This document shows, one piece after another, positions 1-7,242 of a stretch of 39,643 nucleotides of DNA (positions are counted from its first letter, which is position 1; every line of letters starts with the position of its first letter). Position numbers and translations under genes: made by a program. The notes below the pieces were generated by a model. The model searched no databases. It was given only the letters and a program-made list of their open reading frames with translations, and was not told where the DNA came from. Source of the DNA: Rhodospirillaceae bacterium (GTDB lineage: Bacteria; Pseudomonadota; Alphaproteobacteria; UBA8366); contig PAZH01000079.1 in assembly GCA_002716125.1 (NCBI GenBank), positions 1 to 39,643 on the forward strand, given 5' to 3'.

Positions 1-83
1 AAAAATCTATCAAATATTAAATAATGAAAGGATATTATTAGAAATAATCTATGAGTATTTTTATAAATACTATGAATTAAACG
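1..83. other. AT-rich leader with a small hairpin
   Basis: This stretch is far more AT-rich than the rest of the window. It contains an inverted repeat at about 52-69 (agtattt / aaatact arms around a 4-base loop). No Shine-Dalgarno sequence is evident before the ATG at 84. It is probably the promoter region of the PAS gene, but no clear -35/-10 pair can be fixed. Confidence 0.4.
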
Positions 84-587
84 ATGCCGCATGTAATTAG
101 CAACCCGTCTGCTGAGTTCATTCAAAGCCGCAATGAACGAATACGCGGCATCTACGAATATTGGGACAGCAAGCGACAAGGTCGCCGTATGCCGTCGAGA
201 GCCGATATCGATCCGGTCGAGATACCGGAATATCTATCGAACGTGATCCTCGTCGATGTCTTCTACTAGCCGCTTCGGTTTCGATATCGGTTGGTGGGGA
301 CGGATATCGTCAAGAAACGCGGCTTCGATCCGACGGGCGGATGGATCGGGGACACCTACCTTGGAAACGACAGCCAGTCCGTGACCGAACACTATCGCGA
401 GATTGCCGAGAAGCGCTGTGTGCGGTTTGCGGACTATCCATTTGCCGAACCGCGCGGTTGGTATGTCTACTCCGACCGGATCATGATGACGCTTTCGGAC
501 GACGACGACATCGTCAACATGGTTTTCATTTACGCGCTTTGGAAGGATGCGCCGGGTCGGGATTCGCATCCGGAAGACGCACCTTAG
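84..587 (+). pseudogene. PAS_5-family protein interrupted by in-frame TAG
   Basis: One reading frame runs from the ATG at 84 to the TAG at 585-587 and is interrupted only by a TAG at 267-269 (codon 62 of about 167). Before the stop the protein reads IRGIYEYWDSKRQGRRMP and RADIDPVEIPEYL. Immediately after it, in the same frame, it reads PLRFRYRLVGTDIVKKRG, YREIAEKRCVRFADYPFAEP and VNMVFIYALW. Both halves are the usual conserved blocks of the PAS_5 (PF07310) family, which is abundant in Rhodospirillales and has no settled function. The full length matches the family, so only one codon appears lost. It may be a recent pseudogene, a sequencing error or a read-through gene. The 3' end overlaps the convergent hydratase stop by 3 bases. 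Confidence 0.8.
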
Positions 588-1375
588 TCTGAAATTCGAA
601 CCTCGACGTCACCCATCCCCTCGATGGTGTAGATCGCATGGTCGCCCGGCTTTGGCGGAATTGTCGCCAGCGTCGATCCGGTAATGACGATCATGCCTTC
701 GCGCATCGGCCAACCGCGTTCCGCCGCGAGATTGGCGAGCCAGGCAAGCGAGATCATTGGGCTGCCCATCGCGGCGCCGGTATTGCTTTCCTGCGTACGC
801 TCGCCGTTGTAGGTCAAATGTACCGGATTGGACGCCATATCGATACTCTGCCAATCCCCCACCTCGGGGCCGAGCACCACACCTCCGCACCAAATATTGT
901 CGGTGAGCATGGAAATCGCGTCCAACGTGCTGTAATCCGCACGCCGGTCGTCGATCAGCTCGAAGGCCGGATAGCAGGCGCCGACATAGTCTTGGATGCT
1001 GTTCTCGTCGAACGGCCCGGCATCTGTCGGTACATCCTTCCCGAAACGCACCGCCAGCTCGAACTCGAGTGCCAGGCCGTTGTAGTCGGCCAGCGAGAGA
1101 GCGGCGGGCGAGGGGTGGATTGTCTCTTTGAAGACGAAGCCCCCGCAGGGTTGATCGACACCGCATAATTCTTGAATCGGTTTCGAGGTGAGCGCGATCT
1201 TATAGCCGCCAACCGGCCCGCGGCCTTGCCAAAGGTCGACCAGCTTCTCCATCGCCGAGTAGCCGTCGTCGAGTGTATCCAGCATCATGGCGCCGAGGGG
1301 CGAATAAATTTCCCGATCCCGGTGCTCGGCAAACCGGCGTTCGGCAACGGCGCGGATTTCGGCTTCGGTGCTCAT
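584..1375 (-). CDS. 2-keto-4-pentenoate hydratase-like protein (FAH superfamily)
   Basis: The 263-residue protein matches the length and motifs of the MhpD/HpaH hydratases, which add water to 2-hydroxy-alkadienoates in meta-cleavage aromatic catabolism. Visible landmarks are GGYKIALTSKPIQE (Lys59), LALEFELAVRFG with Glu104 and Glu106, and AFELIDDRRADY with Glu139. These correspond to the catalytic Lys and metal-binding acidic residues of the family. No signal peptide is seen, so it is cytoplasmic. Its ATG overlaps the stop of the upstream dehydrogenase gene in an ATGA, so the two are translationally coupled. No ring-cleavage dioxygenase lies nearby, so the substrate is unknown, and a decarboxylase role in the same superfamily is possible. 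Confidence 0.85.
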   Translation of the reverse strand: MSTEAEIRAVAERRFAEHRDREIYSPLGAMMLDTLDDGYSAMEKLVDLWQGRGPVGGYKIALTSKPIQELCGVDQPCGGFVFKETIHPSPAALSLADYNGLALEFELAVRFGKDVPTDAGPFDENSIQDYVGACYPAFELIDDRRADYSTLDAISMLTDNIWCGGVVLGPEVGDWQSIDMASNPVHLTYNGERTQESNTGAAMGSPMISLAWLANLAAERGWPMREGMIVITGSTLATIPPKPGDHAIYTIEGMGDVEVRISD

Positions 1376-2439
1376 GCGTCTTCCTCCAGGCGTTTGACCA
1401 AGGCGTCGCCAAAGGCCTTGCAGCCGAGCGGCCCGCCGAGGTCGCGTGTACAGGTGGCCTGGTCGGCGAGTTGCGCGTCCAGTGCCGCGCTCAAGCGATG
1501 CCCCGCTTCTTTCAGCTTGTTGTCCTGCTCGCGCGCCGCGATCCAGTCGAGCATCATGGCGAGCGAGAGGACCATCGCCGTCGGGTTGGCGATATCCTGT
1601 CCCGCGATGTCGGGGGCGGAGCCGTGCACCGCCTGCGCCATCACGTGTTGGTCGCCGGCGTTGATCGTGCCGCCGAGGCCGAGCCCGCCCGCCAGCTCAT
1701 TGCCGAGGTCGGAGAGGATATCGCCGTACATGTTGGATGTGCAGACCACGTCGAACGCGTCCGGCGTCCGGACCATCAAAGCCGACATGGCGTCGATGAT
1801 CACGTCGTCGACCTCTACCTCGGGATATTCCGCACCGATCGCGCGCACTGTGTCGTGGAACAGGCCGTCGGTCATCTTCAGCACGTTCCGCTTCGTCACG
1901 ATGGTAACTTTCTTGCGCCGCTGCATGGCAAGCTTGAAGGCGGCGTGAGCGATCTTGGTGCAGGCCTCGCGCGTGATCTTGCGCACGGCGATGGCGACGT
2001 CTTCCGTCACCATCATTTCGCCGTTCCCCATGTGCATGGAGCGGTCGGCGTAGAAGCCTTCGGTATTCTCGCGCGCAAAGACCAGGTCCATGTTGTCGAC
2101 GGCGGATGGTACGCCCGTCCGCGTCTTGGCGGGTCGGATATTGGCGTAGAGGTCGCAACCGGTGCGCATGAAGGCGGACGGACCCCGCCCGCCTTCCGAA
2201 AGCGGCGGGTAGGCCAACGTGTCCGTCGGCCCCATGATCACCCCGTCACTGTCTCGTGCGCGGGCGAGCGCTTCATCTGGGAACGTGTTCCCTGCGGTCT
2301 CAAGGCTGGCAAAACCGATCGGAACCTCTTCGAGTGAGATACCAAGGCCGAGCTTCCGATCCAGCGCTTCCAATGCCGCGACGGCCACCGGCACGATCTC
2401 GGGGCCGATCCCGTCGCCGGGCATGACGAGAAATTTCAT
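1372..2439 (-). CDS. isocitrate/isopropylmalate dehydrogenase family protein
   Basis: This is a 355-residue NAD(P)-dependent beta-decarboxylating dehydrogenase. Visible motifs are GDGIGPE (8-14), RENTEGFY (123-130), the catalytic Lys183 in TKRNVLKMTDG, and the metal-binding MYGDILSDLG (Asp240, Asp244). AQAVHGSAPDIAG and IANPTAMVLSLAMMLDW near the C-terminus form the NAD site. The family includes isopropylmalate, homoisocitrate, tartrate and isocitrate dehydrogenases, and the sequence alone does not fix the substrate. Coupling to a 2-oxo-acid hydratase suggests a catabolic role rather than leucine biosynthesis, for which no leuCD genes are present. It is probably the first gene of a two-gene minus-strand operon starting in the 2440-2700 gap. 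Confidence 0.88.
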   Translation of the reverse strand: MKFLVMPGDGIGPEIVPVAVAALEALDRKLGLGISLEEVPIGFASLETAGNTFPDEALARARDSDGVIMGPTDTLAYPPLSEGGRGPSAFMRTGCDLYANIRPAKTRTGVPSAVDNMDLVFARENTEGFYADRSMHMGNGEMMVTEDVAIAVRKITREACTKIAHAAFKLAMQRRKKVTIVTKRNVLKMTDGLFHDTVRAIGAEYPEVEVDDVIIDAMSALMVRTPDAFDVVCTSNMYGDILSDLGNELAGGLGLGGTINAGDQHVMAQAVHGSAPDIAGQDIANPTAMVLSLAMMLDWIAAREQDNKLKEAGHRLSAALDAQLADQATCTRDLGGPLGCKAFGDALVKRLEEDA

Positions 2440-2715
2440 GGAAACCTTCCTCTACCGTTGTCGCGAAGTCCGGAAGGGAAATTGCACCCGCCCGGCCCCG
2501 GGTCAAGCGGTGGTTCCAGCCATACAAAGAAGCGCTGTCCGAGCGGTTTGTTTTTTCGGGAAATCAACCCCATGCACCGTATTACGATACCGCACTTCGG
2601 TTTCACAAAACGTCCTAATCGCCGAGGTGTCTGATTCACATGTCAAAGAACCGGCAAAAGCCATGTATTTGCATAGCATGAAATCGACAAAATGTCTCTT
2701 TGTTTTATAGCTTTG

Positions 2716-2747
2716 ATTCCAGAACCTGCGAAGCAGGAACCCGGAAT
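2716..2747. repeat. hairpin element (ATTCC...GGAAT type)
   Basis: The perfect inner stem cctgc-gaa-gcagg (2725-2737) is enclosed by attcc (2716-2720) and ggaat (2743-2747). A related ATTCCGG...CCGGAAT hairpin occurs at 5937-5968. This looks like a dispersed intergenic palindromic repeat of alphaproteobacteria. Confidence 0.6.
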
Positions 2748-2856
2748 TTTGGCCTGAGTTTCACATTCAGTTTGGATGCCTTTAGGTATCGCTCCGGCGC
2801 AAATTCTGAGTTCGGCCTTCGGCAGCCTCGGAATGACAGCCTGGTGCGTGGGCTCA

Positions 2857-2880
2857 TCTTTCGACAGGCTCAGGATGAGG
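2857..2880 (+). repeat. dispersed repeat, TCNTTCGACAGGCTCAGGATGAGG core
   Basis: A single copy of the same core found at 4151, 4207 and 5643-5871. One base differs from the commonest version (tcttt instead of tcctt). It is non-coding. Confidence 0.75.
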
Positions 2881-2973
2881 ATACCTAAATGGTCCAGGCG
2901 GGGTCTGCCTTGTTCTCCCGTCCCGGATTCCTAAATTCCTGCCTGCCGATCCCGCAGCCTTAGGAGACCGCCG

Positions 2974-4119
2974 GTGCCCTACAAGTCCTTCGGATTTACA
3001 GATCATCAGCTGATGATCCGCGACACCATTATCGGGTTGATGGAACTGGAATTGCCGCCGGAGAAGATCGAGGCCTTGGAGAAGGCGTCGGCGTATCCCG
3101 AAGACGCGTTCAAGGTATTGGCGGACGAGGGATGGCTGGCGCTGCCGTATGCGGAAGAGCACGGCGGTGCGGACGCAACGTACAAGGACATGGCGGTGTT
3201 CATCGAGGCGCTGGCTTATGTGCATCCGGGTATCACCTCCGCCTATATGACGACGGTGATCTACGGCGGCATGCAGTTGGCGCGAAACGGCAACGACTGG
3301 ATGCGGGGCGAGCTGATGCCGGAGCTTCTGGCAGGGCGGCTCAAGATGGCGATTGCGATGTCGGAACCTTCCGGCGGCTCGGACCTGGCGAAGATTAAGA
3401 CACGGGCCGTGCCGGACGGCGACGATTGGGTACTCTCCGGCCAGAAAGTTTATATCACCAACGCCCATGTGGCGGACCGATTGGTCGTGGCGGCGAAAAC
3501 CGATCCGGACGCGGGTCGCCATGGCATGTCGCTGCTGCTCGTCGATACCAAGGCGGACGGGGTTGAGATTCGCCCGATGGACCCGCTCGGTCGGCGCACC
3601 AGTCTGCCGAACGAAGTGTTCTTCGACGAAGTGCGCGTGAGCGGACGCGAAGTCATCGGGCAGGTCGGCGAGGGCTGGAAGCTATTGATGCCGGGCCTCA
3701 ACCTCGAACGTCTCTTGCTGGCGGCGGCGAGTGCCGGGCAATGCTTGAAGATCGTTGAGCTGGCCCGCGATTGGGCGGTCGAGCGCGAAGCCTTCGGGCA
3801 GAAGATCACCGAATTTCAGGCAATCAGCCATAAGTTTGCGGAAATGCAGATGATGACCGAGACGGCGCGTCTTCATACCTTCCATGTTGCCGAGATGTTG
3901 GATGCGGGCGAGAACCCAGTGATGGAGACCGCCATCGCGAAGACGCTGGCGACCGAGTACAACCTCGCGGTCGCCGATATGGGCATGCAGGTCATGGGGG
4001 GTGCCGGTTACATGATGGGGCCGATCGCGCGTCTTTATGCAGACGCCCGGGTCGGCCCGATCGGCGGCGGATCGAGCGAGATTATGCGCAACGTTATCGC
4101 GAAGCAGGTCCTGTCGTAG
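2974..4119 (+). CDS. acyl-CoA dehydrogenase
   Basis: The 381-residue FAD flavoprotein introduces the alpha-beta double bond in an acyl-CoA. It shows AMSEPSGGSDL (about 128-138), QKVYITNAHVAD (157-168), VGEGWKLL, and MGGAGYMMGPIARLYADAR (341-359). The usual C-terminal catalytic Glu of medium-chain enzymes is absent (IGGGSSEIMR at 363-372). Glu245 in GLNLERLLLAA sits where isovaleryl-CoA and long-chain dehydrogenases carry their base, so it is probably the catalytic residue. The GTG start is supported by an AGGAG at 2962-2966. It could be specific for a branched or unusual acyl-CoA, and no electron-transfer flavoprotein genes are near. Confidence 0.92.
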   Translation: MPYKSFGFTDHQLMIRDTIIGLMELELPPEKIEALEKASAYPEDAFKVLADEGWLALPYAEEHGGADATYKDMAVFIEALAYVHPGITSAYMTTVIYGGMQLARNGNDWMRGELMPELLAGRLKMAIAMSEPSGGSDLAKIKTRAVPDGDDWVLSGQKVYITNAHVADRLVVAAKTDPDAGRHGMSLLLVDTKADGVEIRPMDPLGRRTSLPNEVFFDEVRVSGREVIGQVGEGWKLLMPGLNLERLLLAAASAGQCLKIVELARDWAVEREAFGQKITEFQAISHKFAEMQMMTETARLHTFHVAEMLDAGENPVMETAIAKTLATEYNLAVADMGMQVMGGAGYMMGPIARLYADARVGPIGGGSSEIMRNVIAKQVLS

Positions 4120-4150
4120 GGGCCACGGAAAGACACATCGCGGCGCTTCA

Positions 4151-4282
4151 TCCTTCGACAAGCTCAGGATGAGGGGTGAGGGCGGAGATAGCCGATAGAT
4201 CCTCCGTCCTTCGACGGGCTCATGATGAGGTTCTTGTGGGGCATGCCCGGTCTTTCGCCCTCATCCTGAGCCTGTCGAAGGA
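4151..4282. repeat. cluster of three dispersed repeat copies, two direct and one inverted
   Basis: Direct copies of the core TCCTTCGACAGGCTCAGGA begin at 4151 and 4207 (the second with one changed base), 56 bp apart. An inverted copy lies at 4264-4282. The direct copies share the flanking ggtgagggcgg with the array at 5643-5871. This block lies upstream of the alpha/beta hydrolase gene and the other array lies downstream of it. Confidence 0.8.
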
Positions 4283-4348
4283 CGAGGGCGAGGCGAACGG
4301 CGGAACGGGCATTATTGGCCCATTGAGGCTGTGATACGGTGAGGGACG

Positions 4349-5623
4349 ATGCTGCTGATATCGCAAACGTACTGGACCGGCGGGCACATCAAGTTCCGCT
4401 ATGCGCCGGAGGGCGTGAGCGGACGGCCCGTTGCGTTGAACGCGAAGGATGGCGCCCGCATTCGGGGCCTTTACTGGACGCCCGACGCCAACCCGAACCC
4501 GAAAGTCGCCGTGGTCGCGGCGCATCCGCGGGTCGATTTCCAGGAGCATCATACGTTTCCGAAATTCCTTGAAGCCGGCTACGGCTGTCTCGGCGCCAAT
4601 ACGCGGACCTTGAACAACGATGCAGATTGCCTGCACGAGAAACTGCTCTTCGATATCGCGGCGTATTTGACGTGGCTGCAAGAAGAGGGCGTGGAGAAGA
4701 TCGTGCTGATGGGGAATTCCGGCGGCGGGTCGCTGTTTTCCTTCTATCAGGCCCAGGCGAAGGCCACGCCGGACGCGCGGATCAGGATGAGCCCCGATGG
4801 CGGTGCGACCGGTCTCGACGCCTTGGAGATGCCGGTCGCCGATGCGTTGATCTTTCTGGCGGCCCATACGGGACAGGGTTTGATCATGAACGAGGTAATC
4901 GACGGGGCCGTGATCGACGAAGACGACCCGCTTCTGACCGACCCGGCCCTCGATATCTACGACGCGCGGAACGGGTTCCGTCCGCCGCCCGAATGGTCCC
5001 GATACGATCCCGCCTTTCTGAAGACCTACCGCGCCGCGCAACTGGATCGCGTGCGGCGGATCGATGCCGGCGCCCGCGATCGGATCGCCTTTCAGCGGGA
5101 AGCGGAGCGCATGAATGGCATCGACGAGTTCAATGAACTGCCGTTGGATGTGCAGCGCCACTCCTTGCGCCGCGAAGCTTTCGAGCCGTTGATGCTCGTC
5201 TACCGGACGATGGCTAATCCGGTCTATGTGGACGACAGCATCGACTTTTCGAACCGCGCCTACGGATCGCTGCTGAGCCCGCGGCCCGACTTGATGAACT
5301 ACCAACGGCTCGGGTTCGGCCGCGTTGTCACACCACGCGGCTGGCTCTCAACCTGGTCCGGCCTTTCGTCGAATGCGAATATTCTGGAGTCCGGCCTTGC
5401 CGTAACCGAGCCGGCCCTCGTCGTGAATGCGGGCCGCGACCTGGATGTCCATCCGCAAGCCCATTCGCGGAGGATTTTCGATACGCTGGCATCGACGGAT
5501 AAGACCTACGTCGAGTTCCCGGACGCGCTGCACTATTTCGAGCCGGACGACGCGGGCGACAAGGCGTTGAACGATCTGATGGACTGCCTGGTGCCCTGGG
5601 TGGCTGAAAGGTTCCCGGTTTAG
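4349..5623 (+). CDS. alpha/beta hydrolase
   Basis: The 424-residue protein has an alpha/beta-hydrolase fold. The nucleophile elbow is GNSGG (122-126, Ser124), preceded by the beta-strand VEKIVLM. The acid is probably Asp364 or Asp366 in NAGRDLDVHP, and the base is His395 in FPDALHYFEP. VAVVAAHPRVDFQEHHTF (53-70) probably forms the oxyanion-side strand. There is no signal peptide. A long insertion between about 180 and 340 is a probable lid and substrate-binding domain. The gene stands alone between two repeat clusters. The start is tentative: GAGGGA at 4341-4346 is only 2 bases from the ATG, so a later start may be used. The substrate is unknown, but esters or thioesters are plausible given the upstream acyl-CoA dehydrogenase. 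Confidence 0.85.
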   Translation: MLLISQTYWTGGHIKFRYAPEGVSGRPVALNAKDGARIRGLYWTPDANPNPKVAVVAAHPRVDFQEHHTFPKFLEAGYGCLGANTRTLNNDADCLHEKLLFDIAAYLTWLQEEGVEKIVLMGNSGGGSLFSFYQAQAKATPDARIRMSPDGGATGLDALEMPVADALIFLAAHTGQGLIMNEVIDGAVIDEDDPLLTDPALDIYDARNGFRPPPEWSRYDPAFLKTYRAAQLDRVRRIDAGARDRIAFQREAERMNGIDEFNELPLDVQRHSLRREAFEPLMLVYRTMANPVYVDDSIDFSNRAYGSLLSPRPDLMNYQRLGFGRVVTPRGWLSTWSGLSSNANILESGLAVTEPALVVNAGRDLDVHPQAHSRRIFDTLASTDKTYVEFPDALHYFEPDDAGDKALNDLMDCLVPWVAERFPV

Positions 5624-5642
5624 GTTCGAGCGGTCACCCTCG

Positions 5643-5871
5643 TCCTTCGACAGGCTCAGGATGAGGGGTGAGGGCGGCGTATTGGCGAAAGGTCTCTCAT
5701 CCTTCGACAGGCTTAGGATGAGGGGTGAGGGCGGTGTATTGGCGATAGGTCTCTCATCCTTCGACAGTCTTAGGGTGAGGGGTGAGGGCGGCGTATTGGT
5801 GATAGGTCTCTCATCCTCCGACAAGCTCAGGATGAGGCGTTGGAGCGGGTGTATTGGTGATAGGTACCTCA
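5643..5871 (+). repeat. tandem array of four 57-bp repeats
   Basis: Four units begin at 5643, 5700, 5757 and 5814. The first three are exactly 57 bp and the fourth is 58 bp. Each starts with a TCCTTCGACAGGCTCAGGATGAGG-like core followed by a conserved spacer (ggtgagggcggcgtattggcgataggtctc-like). Units differ by a few substitutions. Because 57 is a multiple of three, both strands carry long open frames with 19-residue repeats. These are not genes. Confidence 0.9.
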
Positions 5872-5890
5872 TCCTGAGCTTGTCGAAGGA
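5872..5890 (-). repeat. inverted copy of the repeat core
   Basis: This is the reverse complement of the TCCTTCGACA(A/G)GCTCAGGA core, directly abutting the last unit of the tandem array. It could form a large stem with unit 4. Confidence 0.8.
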
Positions 5891-5936
5891 TGTGGCCGAT
5901 AAAGGATGTGCTTCCGCAGACGGCGCCGAATTCGTT

Positions 5937-5968
5937 ATTCCGGGCTCCCGCTTCGTGCGCTCCGGAAT
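5937..5968. repeat. hairpin element ATTCCGG...CCGGAAT
   Basis: Seven-base arms (5937-5943 and 5962-5968) enclose a gc-rich loop. It lies 16 bases from the convergent lipoprotein stop and could serve as a transcription terminator or a dispersed palindrome. It resembles the element at 2716-2747. Confidence 0.6.
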
Positions 5969-5983
5969 GACATGCGGCGGGCG

Positions 5984-6475
5984 CTACCCCACGACCTTCC
6001 ACACGCCGGATTTCTGTTCGCAGACCGTCATCTGCTCGACGCGGCTTTCTTCTTTGGTCTCGATCTTGGATTCGAGACTGCGGCAGCGATCGCCATAGGC
6101 CGTGGCGCGCGCCGCTTCCGTCGCTTTGACGGCCCCTCTGCTACCGCGTTCCGGGTTGATCCAAGCGAAGTCTTTTCCGATCGGTCCTTCGGCGGCAAGG
6201 CGGATGGATTCCGCGTGCGCTTCCTCTTTTTCCGGATAGAGTAGGTCGCCGACATGCCATCCGATAACGGCGCCGCCGGCTCCCGCGGCGATTGTCGGCA
6301 GCCAGGAATGAGTGGCGAATCCCGTCAATGCAACGGCGCCGAGCCCGCCGAGCGCAGCCATCTTTACCTTGTCTTGGTTGTCTTCAATCCAGGTGTTTAG
6401 ATCGCTCATAGACCCGCAGCCGCCTAGAAGGAGGCCTGTCGAAAGAAGGAGGGCTGCTGTCGTTTTCGATCTCAT
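5984..6475 (-). CDS. 17-kDa-antigen-like lipoprotein with glycine-zipper region
   Basis: The 163-residue protein starts with a lipoprotein signal peptide (MRSKTTAALLLSTGLLLGGC), so Cys20 is the predicted lipidated residue. A glycine- and alanine-rich segment (about 42-75, AALGGLGAVALTG and AAGAGGAVIGWHVGD) resembles the glycine-zipper 2TM region of the Rickettsia 17-kDa surface antigen family. The C-terminus has the paired cysteines and VWKVVG ending seen in that family (CRSLES ... CEQKSGVWKVVG). It is likely an outer-membrane or periplasm-facing envelope protein with no known enzymatic role. It lies 2 bases downstream of the methyltransferase stop in the same orientation. Confidence 0.75.
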   Translation of the reverse strand: MRSKTTAALLLSTGLLLGGCGSMSDLNTWIEDNQDKVKMAALGGLGAVALTGFATHSWLPTIAAGAGGAVIGWHVGDLLYPEKEEAHAESIRLAAEGPIGKDFAWINPERGSRGAVKATEAARATAYGDRCRSLESKIETKEESRVEQMTVCEQKSGVWKVVG

Positions 6476-6477
6476 GC

Positions 6478-7242
6478 CTATACCTGCGCCACTATGAAAA
6501 GACGGCGGAAGGGGAAGAGCGTCTTACCGTCGCTCTGCGGCGGGTAGTGTAGCAGAACGTTCTTCTTATAATCAGCCTCAAAGGCGGATTTCTCCGGCTC
6601 CTCCAAGGCATCGAGGAATGGTTTCAGCCATGTGCCTTTGACGTATTCCGGCACGGGGTTCTCCCCTTCGAGGATTTGCTGATATTCGGTCTCCCAAAGG
6701 TCGAGGGATTGCACCAAAGGTTTGAGCAAGTCGTAGTAGAATGTCGGAGGGCTCGTGGGCTCGTCCCGGATCATCGGTTCCAATCGCGTGCGCCAATCAC
6801 CATTGCGAATCGTCTCGTAAACCGTGGTGTGGCTGCGGGCTTCGAAATTGCGGGGCATCTGTATCGCGACATAACCGTTTGGATTCACCCATTTTAAAAT
6901 TTCGGGGAAGAGTGCGCCGTGATCCGGGACCCAATGGAGGACCGCGTTCGAATATACGAGGTCGAATGGCGCCTCGGGCGACCAGTTCCCGATCTCGGCC
7001 TCGATCCACGTCATGTCCGGATGCGCGTCCTGCGCCTTTGCGAGCATATCGGTGGAATTGTCGAGGCCGACGATCTTGGCATCCGGCCAACGTGCTTGCA
7101 TGAACTCCGTCATGTTGCCGGTGCCGCAGCCGAGGTCGAGGATGGTCTTAGGGGCTTCCATCGGCACCGCGGAGAGGAGGTCGATGGCCGGGCGGATGCG
7201 ATGTCCGCCAAAGGTTAGGTATTGCGCGGGATCCCAAGTCAT
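6478..7242 (-). CDS. tam: trans-aconitate 2-methyltransferase
   Basis: The 254-residue SAM-dependent methyltransferase is close to the E. coli Tam length (252). It begins MTWDPAQYLTFGGHRIRPA, which is characteristic of the family. Motif I is ILDLGCGTGNMTEFM. APFDLVYSNAVLHWVPDH is motif post-II, and VAIQMPRNFEARSHT follows. The enzyme methylates trans-aconitate, a by-product that inhibits aconitase. The ATG at 7242 overlaps the stop of the luciferase-like gene in ATGA, so I prefer it to the longer open frame starting at 7368. Confidence 0.9.
   Translation of the reverse strand: MTWDPAQYLTFGGHRIRPAIDLLSAVPMEAPKTILDLGCGTGNMTEFMQARWPDAKIVGLDNSTDMLAKAQDAHPDMTWIEAEIGNWSPEAPFDLVYSNAVLHWVPDHGALFPEILKWVNPNGYVAIQMPRNFEARSHTTVYETIRNGDWRTRLEPMIRDEPTSPPTFYYDLLKPLVQSLDLWETEYQQILEGENPVPEYVKGTWLKPFLDALEEPEKSAFEADYKKNVLLHYPPQSDGKTLFPFRRLFIVAQV

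Larger units (their letters stand above)
2440..2973. other. intergenic region with hairpin repeats, no gene seen
   Basis: This 534-bp gap lies between divergent genes. I see no credible coding region, and the only long open frame (about 2700-2888) runs through repeats. It should hold the promoters of the dehydrogenase (minus) and acyl-CoA dehydrogenase (plus) genes. It contains a hairpin at 2716-2747 and a copy of the TCCTTCGACAGGCTCAGGA-type element at 2857-2880. Confidence 0.6.

Noticed and set aside
2700..2888. 62-codon frame between the dehydrogenase genes
   Set aside because: Covers two repeat elements and has no recognisable protein features.
5348..5872. Minus-strand frame of 174 codons with LILSLSKDE-type 19-residue repeats
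   Set aside because: It translates the non-coding 57-bp array and then the antisense of the hydrolase gene; the peptide is a known hallmark of this kind of intergenic repeat.
5661..6098. Plus-strand frame with MRGEGGVLAIGLSSFD repeats
   Set aside because: Same array on the other strand, running into the antisense of the lipoprotein gene.
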